This document shows positions 52,419-61,070 of a stretch of 64,000 nucleotides of DNA, piece after piece. Every line of letters begins with the position of its first letter. Positions within the stretch are counted from its first letter, which is position 1. The DNA lies in contig WBUH01000009.1 of the NCBI GenBank assembly GCA_008933805.1, positions 62,001 to 126,000 of the forward strand. Direction: 5' to 3'. The notes under the pieces are model-generated. The model was given only the letters and a program-made list of their open reading frames with translations, did no database searches and was not told where the DNA came from. Both the position numbers and the translations under genes were made by a program. The DNA comes from Bacteroidota bacterium. Lineage in GTDB: Bacteria; Bacteroidota; Bacteroidia; UBA8524.

Positions 52419-53642
52419 ATGAAATTATCGCGCAAATACGTTGTATTAGCAAGCTTATACATAGTTCAGTCGGTTCCGTTTTCTTTTATCAAAACAGGAT
52501 TTCAGCTATTACTTAAAGAAGAAAGCATCGACTATAAATCGCTTAGCGCCATTATGAGTCTGTTGTTGTTGCCATGGGTATTTAAGTTTGTATGGGCTCC
52601 CTTGGTAGATAAGTGGTGCGCCAACAGTTTCCCCAAAATCCGCAAAGCCATTTTATTTTTTCAGGTATTGGGCGCAGCCTTGCTAGGACTCACAGCCAGC
52701 TTTCAGTTTCCCGAAGCCATACAACCTGTGTTAGGAGCCTTCTTTTTATTCAGCCTTGTTGCCGCTACACAAGACATTATTATAGATGCCTTTGCCGTAC
52801 TTGCTTTACCCAAGAAAGAACACGGGATAGGGAATACCTTTCAAATGGGGGGCTACTATGTGGGTGAAGTATTGGGCGGGGCATTGATACTGATAATTTT
52901 TGACCGTTTTGGATGGAATTGGGCCATGATGGCTTTTGTGTTGTTTTTCCTTATTCCGTTTATTCCGGTGTTATTATACAAACACGATGAAACCATACAC
53001 CCACCCAAACCTTCTACTGCTGGGTTTAGCAATGTGAAATCGTATTTTAAAATGCAAGGGATGGGATTTTGGTTGTTGATAATGGTAATTTATATGGCCA
53101 ACCAAATGTTGGCAAGTACCCTTTTACCCTCAATGTTTTTAGATATGGGGTACACCAAAACCGAAATAGCATCCATAGTAAGCGTTTGGGGTAATTCAGC
53201 CTCAGTAGCCGGAGCAGTGCTGGCCGGAGTTTTGGTAGAAAAATGGGGTCGTAAAAACAGTTTGGTAGGTTTTGGCAGCTTGAAAGTTCTGTCGTTGCTT
53301 GGCTTTTTCTTACTAAAAGGTGATGCCGATACATATATTATCTATGCAGTAATAATGATAAACGGTTTCATATCCGGTTTAGCAACCGTTACAGTATTTA
53401 CAATTATGATGGATAAATGCCGGCTAACTAGTCCCGGTACCGATTTTACGATACAACAATCCATCAATCTATTTGCCATTGCATTCTTTGGCGCACTTAG
53501 TGGCCGTTTGGTGGGAGCCGACGGTGATTTTACGGTGTTATTTGTTACAGCCTTTGTAGTAGGGCTTATTGGTGTGCTGATGGCCGCTTTCGGGCTATCG
53601 CGCAGATCATTAGACAACGGCAACGGGCCACAAGCCACGTAG
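52419..53642 (+). CDS. MFS transporter, AmpG/RhtX-like
   Basis: The 407-residue protein has 12 membrane helices. VPFSFIKTGFQLLLKEE at the first loop, PWVFKFVWAPLVDKW and VAATQDIIIDAFAVLAL are typical of the AmpG-like branch, whose members import anhydro-muropeptides or, in RhtX/FptX relatives, siderophores. Its promoter shares a palindrome with the heme operon next door, which favours an iron-linked role, but this is inference. Confidence 0.85.
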   Translation: MKLSRKYVVLASLYIVQSVPFSFIKTGFQLLLKEESIDYKSLSAIMSLLLLPWVFKFVWAPLVDKWCANSFPKIRKAILFFQVLGAALLGLTASFQFPEAIQPVLGAFFLFSLVAATQDIIIDAFAVLALPKKEHGIGNTFQMGGYYVGEVLGGALILIIFDRFGWNWAMMAFVLFFLIPFIPVLLYKHDETIHPPKPSTAGFSNVKSYFKMQGMGFWLLIMVIYMANQMLASTLLPSMFLDMGYTKTEIASIVSVWGNSASVAGAVLAGVLVEKWGRKNSLVGFGSLKVLSLLGFFLLKGDADTYIIYAVIMINGFISGLATVTVFTIMMDKCRLTSPGTDFTIQQSINLFAIAFFGALSGRLVGADGDFTVLFVTAFVVGLIGVLMAAFGLSRRSLDNGNGPQAT

Positions 53643-53692
53643 TTACTACGTTTTCTTATTGTCAAACTTCTGTCATATTACCGTCATATTAG

Positions 53693-53732
53693 TTTATAAT
53701 CTTTCTAAATAATGACCGTAAGGGTACATTTG
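53693..53732 (+). promoter_or_regulatory. Promoter and palindromic operator of heme-uptake operon
   Basis: TTTATAA-TCT-TTCTAAA (53693-53709) differs from the perfect palindrome at 58483 in one arm base. The exact -7 box TACATTTG (53725-53732) lies 15 nt downstream and 27 nt before the ATG. Confidence 0.55.
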
Positions 53733-53759
53733 CGGCATACTAAAAGTTATCGTATAGAG

Positions 53760-55058
53760 ATGAACAAACTACAAAAGACCATCTGTACATTATTCGCAAT
53801 TATTCCATTTATGAACGTTTCAGCGCAAATTGCCGATTCAGTTTTAATGGGTGCCGGTTATGGCAATGATGTTTATTACAGTTTTGCAAGCGGCGAAGTT
53901 AAAAAGGTAGCCAACAACACTTGGGACCTTGCTTTCCGCACAGGCTTCCGCACCGATGCTATTTTTATTAATTCGGTAAGCTCATCAACTGCACAACGCA
54001 GCACCAAATTGTATTTGTATCCAAAAGGTGATAAAACTGCATGGAGCACTTTTGATACTTCGGGCTGGAAAGGTTGGTTAGAATACCAAAACACTGATAC
54101 TTCTTGGGAGTTTGGTGCTTTTAACCGTGCTGCAGGAACTTTCCCTGATTTTTCTTGGGGAATTTACAATCCCGTGACCAAGGTTGTTGAGGGAGATTCG
54201 TTATACCTGTTAGAAATCACTAACGGATCTAACAAAGTGTACAAGAAGTTGTTTATAATGGATAAAAACTTTGGCGTATGGCATTTTAAATACGCTGATG
54301 TTGATGGAACTAACGAAGTAGTTGATTCTATCGTAGCCAGCAACGGCAATGCAAAATTGTTGGATTACTATTCAATAATTGATGGTGCTGATGTAGCTCA
54401 CGAGCCTGATAGCGTTAAAGATTGGGATTTGTTGTTTACTCGTTACCACGAGTGGATTTCAATGCCTGCACCCGGAAGCTACTACCCTGTAATGGGTGTT
54501 CTTACTAACAAAGGCGTTAAAGTAGCTGAGAAAAGGAGCATTGATAAATTAACGTATGATGTAGCCAATCTAACAGCAGGTGATTACAAAGAGTTTAGAA
54601 ACATTATCGGTTCTGACTGGAAATTCTTTGATAACAACACTTTTTCTTGGGTGTTGATTGATTCATTGGCTTATTTCGTTCAATTGCAAAACGGTTCAGT
54701 ATGGAAAATATACTTTACAGCATTTGGCGGTACAGGCAATGGTAAATCAGTATTTAACAAAACCAAAGTACAACCGGGTCTTTCAGTAAACCCTGCTGCA
54801 ACTGTAGCTTCATTCGGTGTATATCCAAACCCTGCTGCTACTTCAGTTAGCGTTGTGTTTGAAAACCGTGCAAACTCAGTGAGCAATACATTGAAAATTT
54901 ATGATATGGCCGGTAAAGTAGTAGCCACACACACGTTAGAAAACGCTCCCGGTTTTTATACCAGCGAAGTAAACATTGAGCAATTACCTGCCGGTGTTTA
55001 TGTGATGAGCATTGAAAACGGTGGTTTCAACATTACCCAAAAATTGATTAAAAACTAA
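53760..55058 (+). CDS. HmuY-like protein with T9SS C-terminal sorting domain
   Basis: The ATG at 53760 gives a signal peptide ending at NVSAQ. The 432-residue protein has two halves with the HmuY beta-sheet pattern: NNTWDLAFRTG near residue 44 and VKDWDLLFTRYHEW near residue 220. The stretch WKIYFTAF precedes the linker. A type-A T9SS sorting domain (about 350-432: FGVYPNPAATSVSV... YVMSIENGGFNITQKLIKN) directs it to the surface or medium. It likely captures heme for the adjacent TonB receptor. The lipoprotein paralogue is two genes downstream. Confidence 0.82.
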   Translation: MNKLQKTICTLFAIIPFMNVSAQIADSVLMGAGYGNDVYYSFASGEVKKVANNTWDLAFRTGFRTDAIFINSVSSSTAQRSTKLYLYPKGDKTAWSTFDTSGWKGWLEYQNTDTSWEFGAFNRAAGTFPDFSWGIYNPVTKVVEGDSLYLLEITNGSNKVYKKLFIMDKNFGVWHFKYADVDGTNEVVDSIVASNGNAKLLDYYSIIDGADVAHEPDSVKDWDLLFTRYHEWISMPAPGSYYPVMGVLTNKGVKVAEKRSIDKLTYDVANLTAGDYKEFRNIIGSDWKFFDNNTFSWVLIDSLAYFVQLQNGSVWKIYFTAFGGTGNGKSVFNKTKVQPGLSVNPAATVASFGVYPNPAATSVSVVFENRANSVSNTLKIYDMAGKVVATHTLENAPGFYTSEVNIEQLPAGVYVMSIENGGFNITQKLIKN

Positions 55059-55096
55059 AATAAAAACCATTTACCCCAAAGTCACGTATCTTAAGC

Positions 55097-57403
55097 ATGA
55101 CAACACCCAAACTTATAACAAGCTATGTTTTAAAACACGCTGCAAAGCGTTTGGGAACGGGAGTAATGGTACTTATACTACTGGCCTTTTGCACAACAGT
55201 TGCAAAAGGCCAGTTTTTTATACAAATAGGCGACACAGCGTTGAAACCTGTCGATTTTGCATCGGTAGGAGTGGTGCCTATATCAGCTGAAAAGGGATTA
55301 GAGTATAACAGAGCCAAATTGTACTATACAGATGCTAAAGGTATGGTGCAGCTAGATTTTGGCGGAAAATGTTTACTGAAAATACAAGCCGAAGGTTTTA
55401 AGGCTTTTGAAGACAGTGTTGAAATTGTTGCAGGAAAAACCCTGAAAATTAAACTGTATCCATTTGAGGCTGAAGTGAGTGAAGTAGTGGTTACAGGCGT
55501 TTTTGAACCTACGCACATTGATAAATCCATATCGAAAATTAGGGTGATTGATATGAAACGGATAGAGGGGCAGGGTGCGGTGAATTTGAACGATGTATTA
55601 AGTAATGAATTGAACATACGCCTGAAACGTGATAATATTTTGGGCAGTAGCATGAGCCTGCAAGGAATTGGCGGGCAGAATGTGAAAATACTGATTGACG
55701 GCGTGCCGATGATTGGCCGCATGGATGGTAATATTGACCTAGGGCAAATAAACCTGAACAATATTGAAAAGATTGAAATTGTAGAGGGGCCGATGAGTGT
55801 GATGTACGGGACGGATGCGTTGGGCGGGGTGATTAATTTGATTACGAAGAAAACTACTAAGAATAGTATAGAAGGGAATGTGAACAGCTATTACGAAAGC
55901 GCAGGGCAATATAACCTTGACGGACGTGTGGCGTTTAGCACCCCTAAAAAAACAAGTGTACAGGTATCGGGCGGGCGTAACTTTTTTGACGGTTACGAAG
56001 AGTTAGGTACCTACAAACGTGCGCAAGCATGGAAACCCAAAGAACAATACTTTGCCGATGTAATTGTAGGGTTTAGTATTAAAAATACCACCCACAGGTT
56101 ACAATCAACCTTTTTTGATGAGTTGCTGCTAAACAAAGGCGAACCTGTTGTTGGTCCTTACAGCGTGTATGCGTTTGATAACTATTTTTATACACGCAGG
56201 TTTAATAACTCGTTATTCTCAAATATTAAGCTTAAAAACGGCGGGCATATACAGTTAATTAACTCATACTCGTGGTTCCGTCGTCACAACATACAAATGC
56301 GTAAAAACTTAGTTACGCTAGAAAATGTACAAACACAAGGCTCTACCGACCACGATACTTCTACGTTTGATTTATGGCTTTCGCGTGGTATCTACACCGT
56401 TGGCTGGGGTAAAAATGCCACTGTGCAAGTGGGGTATGATATTAATATTGAAACCGGTACAGGCAGAAGGATAGAAGGTACCAGCCAATCTATTGGTGAT
56501 TATGCCGGATATACAACGGTTGAGTATAAACCGCTTAGGCGTTTAGTGATACGCCCCGGTGTACGTGCGTCATACAACACCAAATACGGTGCGCCAATAA
56601 CCCCGTCATTCAATACCAAATACGACATAAACAAAAATCTTAGTGTGCGTGCTTCGTATGCAAGGGGTTTCAGAGCACCTTCATTAAAAGAGTTGAGCTT
56701 GTTTTTTGTTGATGTGAACCATAACATACAACCCAATGATAACCTGAAAGCTGAAATTTCAGACAACTTCAACGCATCGTTTTTATATACCCGCACAGTA
56801 GGCGAAAATAGCAGCATACGTTTTGAACCCTCTTTCTTTTACAACGATATCCGCAATATGATATCACTTGCAGTGGTTGACCCTGCTAAACAGCTATACA
56901 GCTATGTGAATATAGGAGCATTTACCAATGCCGGTACCAACCTTAATACAGAGTTCAAAACCAAACATATTAGCCTGCAATTAGGGGCATCATACATTGC
57001 CAATAAAAACCTGATAAGCGGGCCTAATGTTTCAAAATACAGTACTACCCAAGAGTACAAAGCAAACGTTACTTATACCGTTCCCGTGTCAAAAACTTCC
57101 ATCAGTTTATTCTATAAATACAACGGAAGAGTACCCGGTTATATGTTAGATGCAGGGGGAAATGTCATACAAACTTACATTCAAGACTATTCTATGGCCG
57201 ATTTATCGGTAGCACAGTCATTTTTAGGTCAAAGAGTGACCCTGGTCATAGGCAGTCGTAACATTTTTAACGTAATTCGCATCAGTTATAACGCACCAAC
57301 CGGAGGAGCACATAGCGGGGGAGGTAACTCAATGGGAATAGGAATGGGGCGTACAATTTTTACAAACATTAAGATTCACTTATTCAAGCAGGACAAACGA
57401 TAA
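55097..57403 (+). CDS. TonB-dependent receptor, HmuR-like (heme uptake)
   Basis: The 768-residue receptor has a long signal region ending near VAKGQ, a carboxypeptidase-like beta domain (about 45-125), then the plug (EVVVTGVFEPTHIDKSISKI, KILIDGVPMIGRMDG, VEGPMSVMYGTDALGGVINLI) and a barrel. SKEL-like GFRAPSLKELSLFF and NPNDNLKAE-type QPNDNLKAEISDNF are shared with heme and siderophore receptors. It lies between two HmuY-like genes and overlaps the second by 1 nt. A terminator-like hairpin lies in the first codons. Confidence 0.88.
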   Translation: MTTPKLITSYVLKHAAKRLGTGVMVLILLAFCTTVAKGQFFIQIGDTALKPVDFASVGVVPISAEKGLEYNRAKLYYTDAKGMVQLDFGGKCLLKIQAEGFKAFEDSVEIVAGKTLKIKLYPFEAEVSEVVVTGVFEPTHIDKSISKIRVIDMKRIEGQGAVNLNDVLSNELNIRLKRDNILGSSMSLQGIGGQNVKILIDGVPMIGRMDGNIDLGQINLNNIEKIEIVEGPMSVMYGTDALGGVINLITKKTTKNSIEGNVNSYYESAGQYNLDGRVAFSTPKKTSVQVSGGRNFFDGYEELGTYKRAQAWKPKEQYFADVIVGFSIKNTTHRLQSTFFDELLLNKGEPVVGPYSVYAFDNYFYTRRFNNSLFSNIKLKNGGHIQLINSYSWFRRHNIQMRKNLVTLENVQTQGSTDHDTSTFDLWLSRGIYTVGWGKNATVQVGYDINIETGTGRRIEGTSQSIGDYAGYTTVEYKPLRRLVIRPGVRASYNTKYGAPITPSFNTKYDINKNLSVRASYARGFRAPSLKELSLFFVDVNHNIQPNDNLKAEISDNFNASFLYTRTVGENSSIRFEPSFFYNDIRNMISLAVVDPAKQLYSYVNIGAFTNAGTNLNTEFKTKHISLQLGASYIANKNLISGPNVSKYSTTQEYKANVTYTVPVSKTSISLFYKYNGRVPGYMLDAGGNVIQTYIQDYSMADLSVAQSFLGQRVTLVIGSRNIFNVIRISYNAPTGGAHSGGGNSMGIGMGRTIFTNIKIHLFKQDKR
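55180..55220 (+). promoter_or_regulatory. Intragenic terminator-like hairpin (putative attenuator)
   Basis: ACTGGCCTTTTGCA (55180-55193) and TGCAAAAGGCCAGT (55201-55214) form a perfect 14-bp stem with a 7-nt loop, followed at once by six T (55214-55219). It lies within the signal-peptide codons (residues about 29-41) of the TonB receptor. The structure meets all criteria of an intrinsic terminator. Confidence 0.7.
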
Positions 57404-58404
57404 TGAGGATTAAAGCGCTTGGCATATTAACAGCAGTTTTGGTAACACTGTCATCGTGTTGGAAGGAAGACGAACGTTTTGTTCTTCAACCGGCAGGAAA
57501 CGTAACCCAAAAGCAGGTGAAAATGGGCGAGAGTTATGATAAAATCATATACTTTAACATACACACCCAAGATTTTATGGTGCGTAGCCTTGCTGATTGG
57601 GACTTTGCTTTTGAAAACACAGAAAAAGGCTTGCACATTCGTATGAATGGCGGCAAAGGTTTTAGGGCACACGAAACTTCTGAAACTGATTTTGCAGTAG
57701 GTTATACCATTGTTAGCGGACACGAATTTAAATACGATGCACCTAACGGTCACCTTGACTCAACCGGTATAGGTACTTGGTGGAGCAATACTGACGGAAC
57801 CTCAAAAGGTAAACTATATATCATTAATACCGACCCTACTAAAACTTCGGGTACGGCACACTTCAAACGCTTTCAAGTACAAAAAGCTGATAACACAGGT
57901 TTTTGGGTGAAAGTGGGTAATCTTGACGGAAGCATTGATGAAAAAACGTACTTCATTCCTAAAGATGCTAAGTACAACTACTCATACCTTAACATTGCTA
58001 CCGGTGAGGTAAAAACTGACTTGGAGCCTGAAAAAGGAACTTGGGACATTGTATTTACCCGCTACCAACACGTTTACCACGACCAAGGTCCTGAGCCTTT
58101 ACCTTATCAGGTAACAGGTGTATTGCTAAACCCTAACGGTGTGACAGCATACGAAGAGACTAAAATGAAGTTTGAAGATATTACTTTGGATTATGCGTTG
58201 GGACTTAAATACACTGCCGATGCAGATGTGATTGGTTTTGACTGGAAATATTACAACCAGACTTCCGGACGTTTTACGGTGAATCCAAATTTGATTTACA
58301 TTGTTAAAACGGTATCAGGATACTACTATAAGCTAAGGTTTATTGACTTTTATGACGAAAAAGGAATAAAAGGAAACCCATTGTTTGACTTACAAAGGCT
58401 ATAG
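57403..58404 (+). CDS. HmuY-family heme-binding lipoprotein
   Basis: The 333-residue protein has a lipoprotein signal (VTLSSCWKED; Cys about 19). HmuY features are SLADWDFAFEN in the first half, GTWDIVFTRYQHVYHDQGPEPLPYQVTGVLLN in the middle and YYYKLRFIDFYDEKGIKG at the end. It would hold heme at the outer membrane and hand it to the TonB receptor, whose stop it overlaps by 1 nt. Confidence 0.87.
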   Translation: MRIKALGILTAVLVTLSSCWKEDERFVLQPAGNVTQKQVKMGESYDKIIYFNIHTQDFMVRSLADWDFAFENTEKGLHIRMNGGKGFRAHETSETDFAVGYTIVSGHEFKYDAPNGHLDSTGIGTWWSNTDGTSKGKLYIINTDPTKTSGTAHFKRFQVQKADNTGFWVKVGNLDGSIDEKTYFIPKDAKYNYSYLNIATGEVKTDLEPEKGTWDIVFTRYQHVYHDQGPEPLPYQVTGVLLNPNGVTAYEETKMKFEDITLDYALGLKYTADADVIGFDWKYYNQTSGRFTVNPNLIYIVKTVSGYYYKLRFIDFYDEKGIKGNPLFDLQRL

Positions 58405-58431
58405 GCTGAAATTCATATTGGTTAAATTTTG

Positions 58432-58458
58432 AGGGGGCAGAAAATGCCCCCTTTTTTT
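58432..58458 (+). terminator. Intrinsic terminator of heme operon
   Basis: AGGGGGCA and TGCCCCCT form a perfect 8-bp stem with loop GAAAA, followed by T residues, 27 nt after the stop. Confidence 0.9.
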
Positions 58459-58482
58459 GTGTTTTTATATCAATTTTGGTTG

Positions 58483-58511
58483 TTTAGAACCATTCTAAAA
58501 TAATATCTTCG
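58483..58511 (+). promoter_or_regulatory. Promoter with perfect 17-bp palindrome
   Basis: TTTAGAACCATTCTAAA (58483-58499) is a perfect 7-3-7 palindrome. TATCTTCG (58504-58511), a one-mismatch -7 box, follows 4 nt later. It drives the PD40 gene, whose ATG is 26 nt downstream. Confidence 0.65.
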
Positions 58512-58537
58512 CGCCAGATAAAACAACACTTTATAAC

Positions 58538-59650
58538 ATGCGTATAATACCCGCACTTATTGCGTTTTCAGTAGTGGCTTTTGCAGCTTGCAAAAATCCA
58601 AACAGTCACCAACACACCAATGATTCTTCAGCCACAGACAGTATGGCTAAGGATAGCGTTAAAACAGAAAAACATCTTAAAAACATTCGTCAGCTTACTT
58701 ATGGCGGCAACAACGCTGAAGCCTACTTTAGCTTTGACGGTACCATGCTTACTTTTCAGAGTGATGCTAAAAAATGGGGTGTAGAGTGCGACCAAATTTT
58801 CCTAATGAAGATAGATGAGGCTGCAAAAGACAGCACATATATGCCTAAAATGCTAAGTACCGGTAAGGGCCGTACTACTTGTTCTTATTTTATGGGTGGG
58901 GATGATAAAATTGTTTACGCAAGTACACACTTGAAACATGACAAATGCCCTCCAGCTCCTGAGCACCGCGCAGATGGCAAATACCTTTGGGCAATTTACC
59001 CTGAGTTTGACATTTTTGTTGCCGACCTAAAACGTAACATTAAGCAACAGCTTACTAATACCCCCGGTTACGATGCCGAAGCCACCATATCTCCTGATGG
59101 TAAGAAAATTGTGTTTACCAGCACCCGTAGCGGCGATTTGGAGCTTTATACAATGGATGCAGACGGTAAGAACGTAAAGCAAATCACTACCCAATTGGGA
59201 TATGACGGTGGTGCTTTCTTTTCACCTGATGGAAAACGTTTGGTATTCCGTTCATCACGCCCAAAAACCGAAGAAGAAATTAAAGAATACAAAGATTTGT
59301 TGGCACAAGGCTTAGTAGCTCCCACCAACATGGAAATTTATACCTGTAATGTAGACGGTAGCGATTTGAAACAAGTAACCAACTTGGGCAAAGCTAACTG
59401 GGCTCCTTTCTTTCACCCAAGCGGTAAAAAAATCATTTTCTCATCAAACCACCACAGCAGCAGGGGGTACGATTTTCAGTTGTACATGATTAATGACGAT
59501 GGTACCGGACTTGAGCAAATTACCAACGAAAGTATTTTTAATGCGTTCCCAATGTTCTCTCCTGATGGTAAGAGGATTGTATTTAGCAGCAACCGTAACA
59601 ATGGCGGTACCCGCGATACAAACCTGTTTATTGCAGATTGGGAAGACTAA
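58538..59650 (+). CDS. PD40 (TolB-like) beta-propeller lipoprotein
   Basis: The 370-residue protein has a lipoprotein signal (VVAFAACKN; Cys about 19) and a polar linker. PD40 repeats follow: NAEAYFSFDGTMLTFQS, DAEATISPDGKKIVFTSTRSG, YDGGAFFSPDGKRLVFRSSR and FNAFPMFSPDGKRIVFSSNR. The six-bladed propeller is a protein-binding scaffold related to TolB. It lies between the heme operon and an M28 peptidase and may be co-transcribed with the latter (34-nt gap). Confidence 0.88.
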   Translation: MRIIPALIAFSVVAFAACKNPNSHQHTNDSSATDSMAKDSVKTEKHLKNIRQLTYGGNNAEAYFSFDGTMLTFQSDAKKWGVECDQIFLMKIDEAAKDSTYMPKMLSTGKGRTTCSYFMGGDDKIVYASTHLKHDKCPPAPEHRADGKYLWAIYPEFDIFVADLKRNIKQQLTNTPGYDAEATISPDGKKIVFTSTRSGDLELYTMDADGKNVKQITTQLGYDGGAFFSPDGKRLVFRSSRPKTEEEIKEYKDLLAQGLVAPTNMEIYTCNVDGSDLKQVTNLGKANWAPFFHPSGKKIIFSSNHHSSRGYDFQLYMINDDGTGLEQITNESIFNAFPMFSPDGKRIVFSSNRNNGGTRDTNLFIADWED

Positions 59651-59684
59651 ACGGTTAAAAATTTCGTAGGTATAACAAAAAGAC

Positions 59685-60926
59685 ATGATGAGGATAATAA
59701 AAATTGCAGCCTTTTTATTGATGGTTTTCGCAGCTGTAGCAATACAGGCGCAAAGCATATCAAAAAAGAAGGTTAAAAAACACATAAAAACCCTTAGCAG
59801 CGATAAGTATTTGGGCAGAGGTGTTGGTGAAGAGGGTGAAAGGCTTGCTGCTGAGTACATTGCAAAGCAGTTTAAAAGTTTGAAGTTGAAGCCTATGGGC
59901 GACAGCGGAACTTATTTTCACCACTTTAGTTTTAAGTTTAAAGTAAACCCTCACAGCGAGGATGGAGCGGTTGAAAAGAACGGTAAAAACGTAGTGGCAT
60001 TTTTAGATAACGGTGCTGCAAACACTATTATCATTGGTGCACACTACGACCACTTGGGAATGGGGCATGTAGGCAGCAGCCGCGATGCTAATCCCGAAGG
60101 TAAAATACACAACGGCGCGGATGATAATGCATCAGGAACTGCCGGGGTGATAGAATTGGCAAGGTATTTTGCTAAAAACAAAACCAAAGAGAACTGTAAT
60201 TTTATGTTTATCTGCTTTTCAGCCGAAGAGCAAGGGTTAGTAGGCTCAAAAAAATTTACCGAGTACGGTTCTTTTAACGCTGCTACCACCCAGTGCATGA
60301 TAAACATGGATATGATAGGCCGTCTTAACGACAGTACTAAGAAAATAATGGTGTACGGGGTAGGTACCAGTCCAGTATGGGGCAATATGGTGCAAACGTT
60401 AAAACCCAACACCTTAGCTATTGGTATTGATTCATCAGGAACAGGCCCTACAGACCATACGAGCTTTTATTTGAAGGATGTGCCCGTATTGTCGTTCTTT
60501 ACCGGACAACACAAGCAATACCACACCCCTGAGGATGATGCCCACTTGATAAACTACGACGGTACGGTAGAAGTGCTACGTTACATAGCGAGTATTTGCG
60601 ATAACGTGGCTGCAATGCCAAAACCTGAGTTTACAAAAACAAAAAACAGTGATAATGAAAACCGTGTATCGTTTAAAGTAACATTGGGTATTATGCCCGA
60701 TTATGTGTTTGAAGGCCCCGGCGTGAAGGTAGACGGTGTTACTGCCGGTAAACCTGCCGATAAGGCAGGCGTGAAGGCAGGAGATATTCTTTTGTTTTTG
60801 GGAGGGGTTGAGTTAAAAGGCATGAAAGAATACATGAATGCACTAAGCCAACACAAAAAAGGAGACAAAACTACTCTTAAGGTGCACCGTGGTGCAGCTG
60901 TATTAGAGTTTGAGGTAGAGTTTTAA
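59685..60926 (+). CDS. M28-family aminopeptidase with C-terminal PDZ domain
   Basis: The 413-residue protein has a signal peptide ending at AIQAQ. The di-zinc peptidase core (about 95-305) shows GAHYDHLG, HNGADDNASG, SAEEQGLVGS, NMDMIGR and QYHTPEDD, which supply the metal ligands and the catalytic Glu. A PDZ domain (about 325-410: GVKVDGVTAGKPADKAGVKAGD) follows. It probably trims peptides in the periplasm or outside. A strong terminator follows. Confidence 0.93.
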   Translation: MMRIIKIAAFLLMVFAAVAIQAQSISKKKVKKHIKTLSSDKYLGRGVGEEGERLAAEYIAKQFKSLKLKPMGDSGTYFHHFSFKFKVNPHSEDGAVEKNGKNVVAFLDNGAANTIIIGAHYDHLGMGHVGSSRDANPEGKIHNGADDNASGTAGVIELARYFAKNKTKENCNFMFICFSAEEQGLVGSKKFTEYGSFNAATTQCMINMDMIGRLNDSTKKIMVYGVGTSPVWGNMVQTLKPNTLAIGIDSSGTGPTDHTSFYLKDVPVLSFFTGQHKQYHTPEDDAHLINYDGTVEVLRYIASICDNVAAMPKPEFTKTKNSDNENRVSFKVTLGIMPDYVFEGPGVKVDGVTAGKPADKAGVKAGDILLFLGGVELKGMKEYMNALSQHKKGDKTTLKVHRGAAVLEFEVEF

Positions 60927-60958
60927 GAGAATACTATCAAAGGTAAGGTAGGTTCAAA

Positions 60959-60997
60959 AAACGTCGTGTAGCTTTTGCTGCACGGCGTTTGTTTTTT
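60959..60997 (+). terminator. Intrinsic terminator after M28 gene
   Basis: The arms at 60959-60972 and 60977-60990 pair over 14 bp (with G-U pairs) around a TTTT loop and are followed by a T-run. Confidence 0.82.
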
Positions 60998-61016
60998 ATA
61001 GTGAATGTGTAAAAGA

Positions 61017-61050
61017 AACGGGGAAGTCTTAATACTAAGACTGCCCCGTT
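61017..61050 (-). terminator. Terminator of guaA (minus strand)
   Basis: AACGGGG/CCCCGTT and AGTCTTA/TAAGACT pair with one mismatch between them and loop ATAC. On the minus strand TTTCTTTT follows. The guaA stop is 21 nt away. Confidence 0.72.
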
Positions 61051-61070
61051 AATAAATATCAATGCGGCTA

